Counted from the first letter of the stretch, positions 52,210 through 61,795 are shown. The stretch: DNA of 64,000 nt from Gammaproteobacteria bacterium (GCA_030428905.1 JAUIED010000003.1:1-64000); one strand, 5' to 3'. Notes: a model not told the origin generated them from the letters alone. Numbers and translations are program-made.

Positions 52210-54056
52210 TCGCTCTGGCGGATGTGGAAGAGCGGCTGGCGCTCTTCGCGGAAGGTATCTGTGGCCGTTATCTGCATATCCTCGCCACCACCGACGACGA
52301 GAGCCGCCAGACCGTAGACGCGCTCTACCTGCCGGAGAGTCTGGAGGGCAACGAACCGCACGCGTACCACGTGCTGGCACTGCAGCAGATCGGCCAGCGG
52401 GAGTGCGGCACGTTCACCTTCCGTCTGGAGCAGGCGGCGGAGCGCCTTCCAGAACTCACCCTGCCCCTGGCTGAAAGCAGCCGCGACAGCGATCTGACGC
52501 GTTTTTTCCGGGCATTCGACAGCCCCGGCGAAGCACGGCGCCTGTTCCGCGCGCTCGACCTGCTGCGCATTGACGCCCATATCCACCGCACGTACCCCGG
52601 TGCCGCGAAGTACATGCGCCCCGCTGCCGATGACGTGAGTGCGCTCGCCCATGCCGCGGGGCTCAGCGAAAGTCTGACGCGTCCGGGGGCGACGGTATAC
52701 GACGTCGCCGAAGCCACCGTGCAGCTTTATGCGTTGCTGGAGATTCCGGCAGACATCAAAGTACTCGTGACCGACGAAGTGTCCGGCGTGGAGTGGATGC
52801 AACGCGAAGCGCGCCTGGAAGACTGGAAGGAGGAAGCCGAAGCCATCAGCAACCAGATCCTCGCCGTGGAGATGCTGGAATCCGAAGGCGTCGACGCTAA
52901 AGGCCGGGAAAACGCCGGCGGCGAGGTGCGCGAAGAAGGCGTCGACATTGCATCGCTCGAACAGGAACGCGATGCGTTGCGCCGACGCATGGACATGGAG
53001 CGTGCGGCGCTGCGCCACGCGATAGGCACCGCACGCCCTGCTGCCCGCAGCTACCGCTACGATGAGTGGGACATGCACGCGCGACGCTACATCAAGAAAC
53101 ACTGCGTGCTCTACGAGGAACGTCTAGCACCGGATGCTGAGGCCGACCTGGATGCGCAGCGCGCCGTCATTCGCACCTGGCTGGGCGCAGTGAAGCCGCA
53201 GCTCGAGCAGATCCGTCCAACCGGCCTGCAGCGCGTCAAACGCGTGCTCGATGGCGACGAACTGGACATGAATGCCGTACTCGAAGCACGCCAGGACATA
53301 CGCGCCGGATCGTCGCCGGACGAACGAACCTATAGCCGCAGGGAGCGGGTGCACCGGGATGTGTGCGCGCTGTTTCTGGTGGACCTTTCCGCATCCACCG
53401 ATGACCCGCTGGAGCCGCCGGAGTTGCCGGACCTCGACGAGTGGGGCGATCCGGTGAACCTGCGCGACCCATTCGAAGACCACCCGCTTCTGGCTGACAT
53501 CGAACCACCGGCGGAGGTCACACCCCGCAAGATCATCGACATCCAGCGCGAGGCCATGCTGGTGATGGCAAGCGCTCTGGATACGCTCGGTGACAATTTC
53601 GGCATCTACGGTTTCTCCGGCTACGGCCACGATTGTGTAGAGCTGTTTGTGGCAAAGGAGATCGGCGAGAAGTTCTCCGCCACCACGCTCCGCAGCATCG
53701 CTGCGATGACGCCGAAGCGCAGCACCCGTATGGGGCCAGCCATACGCCACAGCGCTGCGAAACTGAACGCCTCCGGCCACGCCATGCGGGTGCTCATCAT
53801 CGTGAGCGACGGTTTTCCCCAGGATTGCGACTACGGACCGGACCGAAGCGATCACGAGTACGGCCTCATGGACACAGCTAAAGCGCTTTCCGAAGCCACT
53901 GCCAAGGGCATCGAGACGTTCTGCATCACCGTCGACCGCTCGGGCCACGACTACCTCAAGCGCATGTGCGCCGATGCGCGGTATATGGTGATTGAGGAGA
54001 TGGAAGACCTGCCGGCAGCGCTTTCGAAGGTGTACAGCACGCTTACCGTGCGCTGA
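52206..54056 (+). CDS. NorD/CbbO-like VWA-domain protein
   Basis: The 616-residue protein begins at GTG 52206, overlapping the ATPase stop. The N-terminal 370 residues are helical and largely family-specific; the C-terminal part is a von Willebrand A domain with the MIDAS motif [11 protein letters not shown] (DxSxS, about residue 392), followed by an acidic/Pro-rich insert (about 398-440: [15 protein letters not shown]...), then [14 protein letters not shown]. This pairs with the NorQ-like ATPase to form an AAA+/VWA activator. The client is unknown. Confidence 0.9.
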   Translation: MIALADVEERLALFAEGICGRYLHILATTDDESRQTVDALYLPESLEGNEPHAYHVLALQQIGQRECGTFTFRLEQAAERLPELTLPLAESSRDSDLTRFFRAFDSPGEARRLFRALDLLRIDAHIHRTYPGAAKYMRPAADDVSALAHAAGLSESLTRPGATVYDVAEATVQLYALLEIPADIKVLVTDEVSGVEWMQREARLEDWKEEAEAISNQILAVEMLESEGVDAKGRENAGGEVREEGVDIASLEQERDALRRRMDMERAALRHAIGTARPAARSYRYDEWDMHARRYIKKHCVLYEERLAPDAEADLDAQRAVIRTWLGAVKPQLEQIRPTGLQRVKRVLDGDELDMNAVLEARQDIRAGSSPDERTYSRRERVHRDVCALFLVDLSASTDDPLEPPELPDLDEWGDPVNLRDPFEDHPLLADIEPPAEVTPRKIIDIQREAMLVMASALDTLGDNFGIYGFSGYGHDCVELFVAKEIGEKFSATTLRSIAAMTPKRSTRMGPAIRHSAAKLNASGHAMRVLIIVSDGFPQDCDYGPDRSDHEYGLMDTAKALSEATAKGIETFCITVDRSGHDYLKRMCADARYMVIEEMEDLPAALSKVYSTLTVR

Positions 54057-54061
54057 GCGAC

Positions 54062-55513
54062 CTACCAGCTCGGGTAGAGCACCACATCTATGCGGCGGTT
54101 CTTGCGCCGGCCTTCCTGGGTTTCGTTGTTGGCCACGGGCTTCGATTCACCATAACCCACAGCGGAAAGCAGCGCCGGCGACAGTGGGCTACCCTCCAGC
54201 AGATATTGCACTACGGCCTGAGCGCGACGGTTGCTGAGATCCAGGTTGGTCAGATCAGCGCCGTAGGCATCGGTATGGCCTTCGACGATGATCGGCGTTT
54301 CCGGAAACAGTTCCAGCGCTTCAATCAGCTTGGCGAGCAGCGGCTCGTGTGATTTGGCGATGGTTGCTTTACCGCTGGCAAAGTTGAGCGCCACGAGCCG
54401 CAGTACCAGGCGGTCTTCGATGCGCATCACCTGCGCCTCCTCGGCGGTGAACATGGCTTCCACCTTGCGCACGCGGTCCTTGAGGCGCTGCTGTCTGGCC
54501 AGCTCGGCCTGCAGCCGTTCCTTGGCCCGCGATTGACCGCCGAGCTCCGCCTGTAGCCGATCCACCTCCTCCTGCAGCAGAAGGACATGCCGCGACTGCT
54601 CGGAAACCTGGCTTTCCAGCTGGCCCTTGCGCAGCTGCAGTTCCACCAGCGTGTCGCTGATGGTCGCACCGGCTGCACCCGGCCCATCGTCGAAGGCCAC
54701 AACCAGATCCAGCAGGCCCGCAACGTTGCGCAGCTCCTGCTCCCATACACCAAGGGCGTCTTCGAACGTCACATCGTCATCGTCCACCGCCTGCCACATG
54801 GCGGCGGTATAGCGCGCCTGTCGAGCCTGATGCAGCGCGTCTGAGGCAAGACTGCGCGGCCGGTCGGTGTCATAGCGGTCGGCAGCCAGCGCCTGCCGGG
54901 CTTCTTCGAGCATCCGTACGGCCTCCGCGAAGGCGCGCGGTGCACGCCTGTCGGCATCCACCTCCCGAGCGGCGGCGATAGCGGCCTCCGTTCCAGCCAG
55001 AAGGCTTACCTCGATCGCTGCAAGCTCGGCTTCGCGGAATGCCTGCTCGGCGCGTTCGCGATACTTATCCGCGCTCTCGCGGCGGTCTGACTCCAGCCGC
55101 GTGGCCGCACCGAAGAACGCTTCCTCAGCCTCGCGCCACAACTTCGCAGCGTGCTCCTCGGCCCCCGCCGCCTTGGCATCCACACGCGCGGCGAAAGCCG
55201 CTTCAAGCACATCGCGATTGCGCTGCGCATATTGCGCCGCGCGCAGGAAAGCAGCCTCCGCGCGCTGCAGATAGCCTTCCAGGCGTGCCAGTTTGCCGCC
55301 TTGTCTGAAGGTGGCCTCCGCCCGGCGGTACGCATCCGCGCCGTCGCTGTAGCTGTCCGGCGCCAGCAGGTGTGCTGTGCTGTCGTTGGCCCGCGCCAAC
55401 GCTTCCTGCGCAGCAGCAAACGCAGGCTCCCGCAGGTCGCTGCTCAGCGCCTGGTCGTCCGCAATGCCGGACGCCGACGCAAACAACAACAGCGCAGCCA
55501 GAAGCCTGATCAT
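54062..55513 (-). CDS. OmpA-family outer-membrane protein with a long helical region
   Basis: The 483-residue protein has a signal peptide (LLAALLLFASASGIA), a long Ala/Glu/Arg-rich coiled-coil region (about 20-355) and a C-terminal OmpA-like peptidoglycan-binding domain (about 365-483) with IIVEGHTDAYGADLTNLDLSNRRAQAVVQYLLEG and RRKNRRIDVVLYPSW. The long helical part could span the periplasm. ATG 55513 overlaps the HAD gene stop by four bases (ATGA). Confidence 0.88.
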   Translation of the reverse strand: MIRLLAALLLFASASGIADDQALSSDLREPAFAAAQEALARANDSTAHLLAPDSYSDGADAYRRAEATFRQGGKLARLEGYLQRAEAAFLRAAQYAQRNRDVLEAAFAARVDAKAAGAEEHAAKLWREAEEAFFGAATRLESDRRESADKYRERAEQAFREAELAAIEVSLLAGTEAAIAAAREVDADRRAPRAFAEAVRMLEEARQALAADRYDTDRPRSLASDALHQARQARYTAAMWQAVDDDDVTFEDALGVWEQELRNVAGLLDLVVAFDDGPGAAGATISDTLVELQLRKGQLESQVSEQSRHVLLLQEEVDRLQAELGGQSRAKERLQAELARQQRLKDRVRKVEAMFTAEEAQVMRIEDRLVLRLVALNFASGKATIAKSHEPLLAKLIEALELFPETPIIVEGHTDAYGADLTNLDLSNRRAQAVVQYLLEGSPLSPALLSAVGYGESKPVANNETQEGRRKNRRIDVVLYPSW

Positions 55514-56313
55514 ACGCGGCCGCTCTCGAGCAGCCTGTAGATACCGTGCGCAACGCCACCTTCGGTGTTGGCTTTGCTGACGAAGGTCGCCGCCGCCTTG
55601 GTGACATCGTCCGCCTGGCCCATGGCCACCGAGGCGCCCGCCAGCGCGAACATGGCCAGATCGTTCTCAGAGTCGCCGAATGCGACCACTTCGGCAGGCG
55701 TGATACCCAGATGCTCACACGCCGCCGTCAGCGCCGCCCCTTTTGTGGCGGCCTTGGCGGTAATCGTCAGCACGATCTTGCCGGTCGGGCCGACCGAGTC
55801 GAGGATGTTGACGCTATCAGCGAAGGCCTCCTGCAGCTCCGCACGAATGCGCTGGTTACAGCGGCTTCCCTGCACCGCGACGACCCTGGGCAGGTCCTCG
55901 GGATCGACCTTCAGGGCACCGACACCCTCCACTTCCGGACCGACCAGCGACCGATCCAGAGCGCCTTCCAGTTTCATGCGTACGTGCGTAGTCGTCGTCG
56001 CCGTGGCGATGCAACGCTCTGCGTTGCAGATCGCGTACAGGGCCTGCGTGAAGTCCGCCGGCAGCCGATGATCGAACACATCGCGGCCAGCACGGGGATC
56101 CAGCACCTGCGCACCCGAACAGGCAATGATCGGATCGTCGATCTGCATGCGTTCCTGCAGACGCAGCGCCAGGTGCGACCAGCGCGCGGTGGCGATCATC
56201 ACGTGAATACCAGCATCCCGAGCCGCTCCTACGGCCAGGCGATTCTCGTCGGGCAATGCCTCACCAACGAGCAGCGTGCCATCCAGATCGATAGCCAGAG
56301 CTTTGTAGGTCAT
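55510..56313 (-). CDS. Cof-type HAD-IIB phosphatase
   Basis: The 267-residue HAD-superfamily hydrolase has motif I ALAIDLDGTLLVGEALPD (nucleophile Asp), motif II ATARW-like serine/threonine segment, and motif IV VVAFGDSENDLAMFALAGASVAMGQADD, all typical of the Cof subfamily of sugar phosphatases. The substrate is unknown. It lies between the alpha-E gene and the OmpA gene, all minus strand, so it may be in one transcript with them. Confidence 0.92.
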   Translation of the reverse strand: MTYKALAIDLDGTLLVGEALPDENRLAVGAARDAGIHVMIATARWSHLALRLQERMQIDDPIIACSGAQVLDPRAGRDVFDHRLPADFTQALYAICNAERCIATATTTTHVRMKLEGALDRSLVGPEVEGVGALKVDPEDLPRVVAVQGSRCNQRIRAELQEAFADSVNILDSVGPTGKIVLTITAKAATKGAALTAACEHLGITPAEVVAFGDSENDLAMFALAGASVAMGQADDVTKAAATFVSKANTEGGVAHGIYRLLESGRV

Positions 56314-56326
56314 GTTTACGGTCTCT

Positions 56327-57247
56327 TCAGTGCTCGAACCATGTCGAGGAGATGGCTTCGTGCACCTTGATCAGGTCCTGCTGGAAAGCGTCCAGACTAC
56401 CATGCAGATCAGAGGTGGCCAGATGCTTGAGCGTGGTTCCATCCATGCGTGCGAGGAGATCCTCTACCGCCCTTGCAGGTGCTTCCCCGTTGGGCAGCTC
56501 GCCCGCGGAACGCCGGATCTCATGCAGGCAGAAGCGGATGGATCTGGGAAACGAAAGGTCGTTGATCAGAAAGTGCAACACACGCACCGGTGTAACACGG
56601 CTGCGCACACTCTGCCGGTACATCTGATAGCCGGATGAGCTGCGTAACACGCTGATCCACACCAGCGCATCATGATCGGAAATTTCATCTTCCAGGGACA
56701 GCGCTTCGCCTGCCACGTCGAGCACACGGGTCGTCATGTCTGCGCGTTCCAGGTAACGCCCGAGCATCAGGAAGTCATATGCAAGGCCACGGCTCATGGT
56801 GCCTTCGAACAAGCCGGAAATCTGCTGACAGCGCTGCACAATCTCTTTGAGAATGGTGAAGCGTACCCGCACGTACGATGTGCGCCCCAACTTCTTCTGG
56901 GCGAGCAGGTGCAGGTCGTTGACGGACTCGAAGCCTTCCCGCGGCACCACTTCGCGCAAGGTCCGCACATTCTCCCGAGCCACCGCGATGCAGTTGATGA
57001 TGGAGTTGGCGTTGCTCTGGTCAGCGGCGATGTAGCGCAATACGGCGTTCGCCACACCCCACTGTCGCGCCTGACCATAGGCCTCCTCAGCACCGGTGAT
57101 CCGCACCAGTGTTTCCCAGCCGATACCCGCATCCTTCGGCAGATCCAGCAGGAGATCGGCGTACACCTGCAGGAGCCGCGCCGTGGCCTCGCTCCGCTCC
57201 AGGTTTCGGCCCATCCAGTACAATCGATTGGCGAGAGAAGACAGCAT
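56327..57247 (-). CDS. Alpha-E domain-containing protein (DUF403 type)
   Basis: The 306-residue all-helical protein begins LSSLANRLYWMGRNLERSEATARLLQVYADLLLD and contains FMLGRYLERADMTTRVLDVA, the repeated alpha-E motif (GRxxERAxxxxRxL). It is made with the circularly permuted ATP-grasp protein encoded immediately before it; the stop and start overlap by one base (TGATG). The pair often occurs with a transglutaminase-like protease, which I do not see here. The reaction is unknown; peptide-bond or amide-forming chemistry is thought likely. Confidence 0.9.
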   Translation of the reverse strand: MLSSLANRLYWMGRNLERSEATARLLQVYADLLLDLPKDAGIGWETLVRITGAEEAYGQARQWGVANAVLRYIAADQSNANSIINCIAVARENVRTLREVVPREGFESVNDLHLLAQKKLGRTSYVRVRFTILKEIVQRCQQISGLFEGTMSRGLAYDFLMLGRYLERADMTTRVLDVAGEALSLEDEISDHDALVWISVLRSSSGYQMYRQSVRSRVTPVRVLHFLINDLSFPRSIRFCLHEIRRSAGELPNGEAPARAVEDLLARMDGTTLKHLATSDLHGSLDAFQQDLIKVHEAISSTWFEH

Positions 57248-58686
57248 CAGCTCGGGTCCACAACCCAGGTGTCTTTGCTTCCGCCACCTTGTGATGAATT
57301 GACCACCAGAGAGCCTTTGCGCATGGCAACACGCGTCAACCCGCCGGCTGTGACCGACGAGCGCGCGCCCTGCAGCACGAACGGCCGCAGATCGACATGT
57401 CGCGGCTCGATCACGTCCCCACAGACGGTCGGCACAGTAGACAGCGCGATGGTTGGTTGGGCGATGTAGTTGCGCGGCTGCTCCTTGATCAGCGTTCGAA
57501 ACCGGTCAATCTCTCCCCTGCTGGCTGCCGGACCCACGATCATGCCGTAACCGCCCGATTCGTTGGCTGGCTTGACGACCAGTTCCGGCAGATGATCGAG
57601 CACGTACTGCATGGAAGACTCATCGCTGCAGCGGTAGGTCGGCACATTGGCGAGGAGCGGCTCCTCTGCAAGGTAGTAACGGATCAGATCCGGCACGTAG
57701 CTGTACACCACCTTGTCGTCCGCAACGCCACACCCGGGCGCATTGGCAATGGCCACGTTACCCTGGTACCAGGCCTTGAAGAGCCCCGGTGTGCCCAGCA
57801 GCGATTCCTTGTCGAAGGCTTCCGGGTCCATGGAGGTGTCGTTCACCCGCCGGTAGATGGCATCCACGCGGATCAGCCCCTCCACTGCCCGCATGTAAAC
57901 GCAGCCATCGTCCTCTACCACGAGATCCTGACCGGTAACCAATTCAGCCCCCATCCGCTGAGCGAGAAACGCATGCTCAAAGTAGGCTGAGTTGTATATA
58001 CCGGGCGTGAGCACGACGATCTCAGGGTCGTCACCGCCTCGCGGCGACAGGGAGGCCAACATGTCGAATAATTGCGAAGGATACGCATCCACCGGGCGTA
58101 TGTTCATGTTCGCGAACAGCTCCGGAAACACGCGTTTGATCACGCCGCGGTTTTCGATCATGTAAGACACACCCGACGGAACCCGCAGGTTGTCCTCGAG
58201 TACATACACGGTGCCGTCGGCGTCGCGTATCAGGTCCGTGCCGCACACATGCGCCCACACACCGTGCGCCGGGTTGGCGCCCACGCAGCGTGACAGGAAG
58301 TCCCGGGAGCTGCTGATCAGGTGCTGCGGCACGACCTTGTCGCGCACCACGCGCTGCTCGTGGTAAACGTCGTCGATGAAGAGGTTCAACGCCTGCAGCC
58401 GCTGTTTGAGGCCAGCTTCGAGCACGTTCCATTCTGCGCCATCCAACACGCGCGGAACGATATCCAACGGCCAGGCGCGATCGATATTCTGCCCGTCGGA
58501 GTACACGGTGAAGGTGATGCCCATCGCCATGATGGCCCGCTCTGAGGCCTTCTGGCGCGATTGAAGCTGCCGCTGAGACAGCCGGCTGAGGTAGTTGGCA
58601 AGCGGTGCGGCAACCGGCCTGGGAAGCCGGTTATCGCCGATCAGTTCGTCATAGGTCTGTGAGTTGTCGTACCCGGACCAGTCCAC
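57247..58686 (-). CDS. Circularly permuted ATP-grasp type 2 family protein
   Basis: The 479-residue protein starts at GTG 58686 and has the motifs of this family: GITFTVYSDGQNIDRAWPLDIVPRVL, DLIRDADGTVYVLEDNLRVPSGVSYMIENR, ELVVKPANESGGYGMIVGP and NYIAQPTIALSTVPT. These form a permuted ATP-binding fold. It works with the downstream alpha-E protein. Substrates are unknown. A 165-base gap to the next gene upstream probably holds the promoter. Confidence 0.93.
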   Translation of the reverse strand: MDWSGYDNSQTYDELIGDNRLPRPVAAPLANYLSRLSQRQLQSRQKASERAIMAMGITFTVYSDGQNIDRAWPLDIVPRVLDGAEWNVLEAGLKQRLQALNLFIDDVYHEQRVVRDKVVPQHLISSSRDFLSRCVGANPAHGVWAHVCGTDLIRDADGTVYVLEDNLRVPSGVSYMIENRGVIKRVFPELFANMNIRPVDAYPSQLFDMLASLSPRGGDDPEIVVLTPGIYNSAYFEHAFLAQRMGAELVTGQDLVVEDDGCVYMRAVEGLIRVDAIYRRVNDTSMDPEAFDKESLLGTPGLFKAWYQGNVAIANAPGCGVADDKVVYSYVPDLIRYYLAEEPLLANVPTYRCSDESSMQYVLDHLPELVVKPANESGGYGMIVGPAASRGEIDRFRTLIKEQPRNYIAQPTIALSTVPTVCGDVIEPRHVDLRPFVLQGARSSVTAGGLTRVAMRKGSLVVNSSQGGGSKDTWVVDPS

Positions 58687-58851
58687 CGCACTCCAAAATT
58701 CGCGCGTTTGATAGAAGACGTCTATTCTAACTCAATGTCCGGTCAGGCGCTTGCAGCATCATGCTCGAACGAAAGCTCACAACTGCATCACACAACGGCA
58801 ACGCCGATTGCGGCAGAATGAGCCTGCGTAGAGAAGAGGTTGTACTACGAG

Positions 58852-59073
58852 ATGCCGCGTAAACTGAGCCACATCCTGCTGACGGCTATGCTGCTTACCC
58901 TTTCAAGCGGTGCGGCAATGGCCGACAAACCCAATTCTCCCATAAAGAAAACGCTCGACGGACGTTGTCTGACTCCGGATCACCCGGACTACTGGGAGAC
59001 GAACATCTACATCGCCAAGCCGAGTGTGGAGAGCTGTATCGCCAGCGGCGGTCAGTTAGTGGCTGCTAACTAA
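58852..59073 (+). CDS. Small exported protein with a two-Cys motif
   Basis: The 73-residue protein has a signal peptide (SHILLTAMLLTLSSGAAMA) and a mature part of about 50 residues, DKPNSPIKKTLDGRCLTPDHPDYWETNIYIAK...VESCIASGGQLV. The pattern G-R-C, HP-x-Y, and C-I/L-x-S-GG-x-L recurs in small secreted proteins that I cannot name with confidence. ATG 58852 follows AGAAGAGG 12 bases away; a TTG at 58840 is too close to this site. It interlocks at its stop (CTAA) with the convergent hydrolase. Confidence 0.7.
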   Translation: MPRKLSHILLTAMLLTLSSGAAMADKPNSPIKKTLDGRCLTPDHPDYWETNIYIAKPSVESCIASGGQLVAAN

Positions 59074-59984
59074 CCCACCACCCTGTCGAGCCAGGCGACG
59101 AGATTCGCCAAGACTTCCCGCGCGTTGATATCGTTGAATAGTTCATGGCGCCCGCCAGGATACAAACGATACTCGACCCTCGTGAGCCCCGCATCACGAT
59201 ACGCTTCGATCATTCGATTGAAGTCTTTCTCCCCATCGTGCACTGGGTCGTCAGCCCCTGAGAACGCATAGACCGGCAGGTCGCGCGGTATCTTCGCCAG
59301 GTTTTCCGGCCGCTGGCTGGCCGCCGACCCCTGGAACAAATCGCACAAGGAGCCGCAGGTGAGCACGAACCCGCAGGCTTCGTCGTCCATGTACTTTGCC
59401 ACCTCGCCGGCATCTCTGGACAACCACTCGAAGCCTGTTGCCTCCGGCCCGTCAAAAGCCTTGTTGGCGCTACCAAAGAGCAGTTTCTGCATGAGATCGC
59501 TGTGCTTGTCAGCGCCGAGGCGCCAGCTTTCGAACCGCGCAAGCACGATGGGCAAGCGGCCGAGCACCGGGTGCTTGAATCCCGGCGAGCCCGACAGCGC
59601 CAGAGCGTCGATGCTGGCGCCGTAGCGGGTGATGTACTGCTGGGCCATCATCGAGCCCATACTGTGTCCGAGCAGCACCACCGGAATGTCCGGATGGTTG
59701 TCGCGCACTTCACGATTCAGCTCGTAGGCGTCTGCCAGCACACGGTTCCAGCCATCACCGCCCATATAGCCCCAGCCGCCGTGGGCCGTCGCTCCATGGC
59801 CACGATGGTCGTTGGCGTACACCACATAGCCTGCGTCGTTGAGAGCCCGGGCAGTGGCGTCGTAGCGCTTGGCATGTTCACCCATACCGTGCGCAATGTG
59901 CACCACCGCCTTTGGCCGCGAAACCGGCCAACTGTAGCAATGAACCGCCTCGCCATCGCTGGCCTCAAGCGTTAGTAACTGCAC
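59070..59984 (-). CDS. Alpha/beta hydrolase, monoacylglycerol-lipase-like
   Basis: The 304-residue protein has the fold of serine aminopeptidase S33/monoacylglycerol lipases: VVHIAHGMGEHAKRYDATARALNDAGYVVYANDHRGHGAT, the nucleophile elbow VVLLGHSMGSMMAQQYI (Ser), the Asp in FSGADDPVHDG, and the His in YPGGRHELFNDI. I place the start at GTG 59984, two bases from the phaR stop, with GGAAGG upstream inside phaR. It is therefore the third gene of the hydrolase-phaR operon and may act on PHA-derived or lipid esters. Confidence 0.85.
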   Translation of the reverse strand: MQLLTLEASDGEAVHCYSWPVSRPKAVVHIAHGMGEHAKRYDATARALNDAGYVVYANDHRGHGATAHGGWGYMGGDGWNRVLADAYELNREVRDNHPDIPVVLLGHSMGSMMAQQYITRYGASIDALALSGSPGFKHPVLGRLPIVLARFESWRLGADKHSDLMQKLLFGSANKAFDGPEATGFEWLSRDAGEVAKYMDDEACGFVLTCGSLCDLFQGSAASQRPENLAKIPRDLPVYAFSGADDPVHDGEKDFNRMIEAYRDAGLTRVEYRLYPGGRHELFNDINAREVLANLVAWLDRVVG

Positions 59985-59985
59985 A

Positions 59986-60459
59986 CTAACCTTCCTGCTT
60001 GTCGTTGCTGTGCGTGCCTTCAGGCGGTGCGTCTTCAGATGCCGATGGGCGCGCACCCTGACGACCCTGTCGGCCTGGGTCCAGCGCCTGGCGCATGAGG
60101 TTGATCGGGTTCATCTCGTTGAGCTGGCGCAGGTGCGAGCGGAACTGCTCCTGATGATCAAGAAACGAGACGATACTCTGTTCGATATAGCGGGATACCA
60201 CGCCCCCCATCTTGTCGCCGTAGAAACGGATGATCTGCTCGATGGCGCGATTGGTGAGCACGCTGTCGTGCCCCTCGGTTTCCTGCTCGGCAAGAATCTG
60301 CAGCAATACGGAACGGGTGATGTCCTCACCATTCTTGCTGTCTTCTACGCGGATACTTTCGCCTTTGACGATGATGCGACGCACGTCATCCACAGTGACG
60401 TAACGGCTCTCCGTCATGTCGTACAAGCGGCGGTTGGGGTACTTCTTGAGGTTATGCAC
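59986..60459 (-). CDS. phaR: Polyhydroxyalkanoate synthesis repressor PhaR
   Basis: The 157-residue protein starts VHNLKKYPNRRLYDMTESRYVTVDDVRRII, the family-defining PhaR DNA-binding N-terminal domain, and carries DSKNGEDITRSVLLQILAEQE and FYGDKMGGVVSRYIEQSIVSFLDHQEQF. PhaR binds PHA granules and, when free, represses phasin and its own gene. GTG 60459 overlaps the preceding hydrolase stop by 8 bases, which fits the expected N terminus. The C terminus is charged and low in complexity. Confidence 0.92.
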   Translation of the reverse strand: MHNLKKYPNRRLYDMTESRYVTVDDVRRIIVKGESIRVEDSKNGEDITRSVLLQILAEQETEGHDSVLTNRAIEQIIRFYGDKMGGVVSRYIEQSIVSFLDHQEQFRSHLRQLNEMNPINLMRQALDPGRQGRQGARPSASEDAPPEGTHSNDKQEG

Positions 60460-61306
60460 CTGGTTCAGCCTGCTGGTGGTGGCTCGAGATTGGAGGGTAA
60501 TACCAGGATCGGCACCCCTGGCGGCGATCGAAAGGCTGCCAACTACCTGGATTCTGCGCAAGCCTGTCCGCGACAATGTGCAGAACATCCGGCGCCATGG
60601 CCATACCTGAGTGCGAGCCACGCACTTCGACGCTCTCACTGAGTGACGAAGCCGCTTCGATACAGGCTCGCCAATCCACCACACCATCACGTTTGCTGAA
60701 TATTGCCGTAGTCGGCATGGGCAGCGGTTCTGCCGCCTGAAGGGCTTCCTGGCGATTGCGAAGCTCCTCGACCGTGCTACCAGACATGGTCTCAAACAGC
60801 TGGGAGACGATGGGATGGGCGACTTCTTCTGACATCGCTGCGAAAGGGCTGCCAAGGGTAATGACGCAGCGCGTCGCATCGGGAAACTGCTGCGCGATCT
60901 TGCGCGCGAAGACACCTCCGAGGCTCTGTCCGATCAGGGAAATCTTGCTCCCGTAGCTCTGGTGCGCACGGTAAAAGCGCCGCATGGCGCCTTCGAGAAG
61001 CTCCAGCCGGCCGATGTTCTGACCCTGCAGCCACGGGAGGGTGATGTACCCCAGACCATCGAGAAAGCGGCGTAGAAACAGCGTCGAGCCGTCGCCGCCC
61101 ATGAAACCAGGCAGAACCATCACCGGATGCGCATCGGCTTTGGGGGCGCTGAAACGGAGCGCCTGCCATGATGCCGCCAGCATGGACGCCTCTAAAATCA
61201 CACGCGGCGCCTCGGTGACAAAGTCGAACAGGCTGGGCCCCCGGCCCTCGCGCGTGGCCAGCCACCCCGCACGGCCATTGCGAGGGCTTCGTGATTCGAA
61301 TCCCAC
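60452..61306 (-). CDS. Alpha/beta hydrolase in the phaR operon
   Basis: The 284-residue protein has PVMVLPGFMGGDGSTLFLRRFLDGLGY (oxyanion region), KISLIGQSLGGVFARKIAQQF (nucleophile Ser, GxSxG), and a late HSGMAMAPDVLHIV that supplies the His. It is a lipase/esterase-type hydrolase. GTG 61306 follows GGAGG by 8 bases. It is first in the operon with phaR and the monoacylglycerol-lipase-like gene, and it diverges from the GYD gene. A PHA- or acyl-ester role is inferred from context only. Confidence 0.82.
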   Translation of the reverse strand: MGFESRSPRNGRAGWLATREGRGPSLFDFVTEAPRVILEASMLAASWQALRFSAPKADAHPVMVLPGFMGGDGSTLFLRRFLDGLGYITLPWLQGQNIGRLELLEGAMRRFYRAHQSYGSKISLIGQSLGGVFARKIAQQFPDATRCVITLGSPFAAMSEEVAHPIVSQLFETMSGSTVEELRNRQEALQAAEPLPMPTTAIFSKRDGVVDWRACIEAASSLSESVEVRGSHSGMAMAPDVLHIVADRLAQNPGSWQPFDRRQGCRSWYYPPISSHHQQAEPGA

Positions 61307-61376
61307 CAGGCACGCCTCCGAGAATTAGATTGTCAATTGAGTGTGGCCAAGGCCCGAGGTTCGGTCAACACAAATG

Positions 61377-61387
61377 TTGCAATGCAA
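61377..61387. promoter_or_regulatory. TTGCAATGCAA inverted repeat, possible PhaR site
   Basis: The 11-base sequence is a perfect dyad (TTGCA, one base, TGCAA). It lies in the 177-base gap between the hydrolase-phaR operon (start 61306, minus) and the GYD gene (start 61484, plus). Known PhaR sites are TGC/GCA-rich, so an autoregulatory site is plausible. This is an inference: no footprint or matching family consensus can be shown from sequence alone. Confidence 0.4.
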
Positions 61388-61483
61388 AAATTACACTTTC
61401 CCCTCAATTCCGCCTGCGCACATTGCACAGGCCAACGCATTCACGGCAGTATCTGGGGTCACAAGCCAGGGGGGATTGGGAAG

Positions 61484-61795
61484 ATGGCAACCTACGTAAT
61501 GTTGAGCACGCTCACGGACGAGGGGCGCAAGACGCTGAAAGAACGCCCGGAACGTTTGAACGCGGTGAACAAGGAAATCGAAGAGATGGGCGCCCGGGTA
61601 ACCGCGCAGTACGCCGTGCTCGGCGGTTACGACTTCGTCAACATCATCGAAGCACCCACCAACGAGATCATGGCGCGTATCTCCATGGAGCTTGGTTCCC
61701 GGGGCACCATCAAAGTCACCACATTTCCGGCAATGGCTATCAGCCAGTTCGTGGAGCTGATGCAGGCCAATCCGCCCCGGGCCGGAGACGCGTAG
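61484..61795 (+). CDS. GYD-domain protein
   Basis: The 103-residue protein starts ATYVMLSTLTDEGRKTLKERPERL and carries AVLGGYDFVNIIEAPTNEIMARISMELGSRGTIKVTTFPAMA. The GGYDF and GTIKVTT segments are the GYD-domain marks. Its function is unknown. ATG 61484 follows GGGA/AAG; the longer frame upstream contains the promoter region. The next gene, also starting with a GYD-like domain, begins on the last base of its stop codon (TAGTG). Confidence 0.88.
   Translation: MATYVMLSTLTDEGRKTLKERPERLNAVNKEIEEMGARVTAQYAVLGGYDFVNIIEAPTNEIMARISMELGSRGTIKVTTFPAMAISQFVELMQANPPRAGDA

Noticed and set aside
51409-54056. Assignment as true norQ/norD of denitrification
   Set aside because: No norB/norC genes are near, so only family-level naming is justified.
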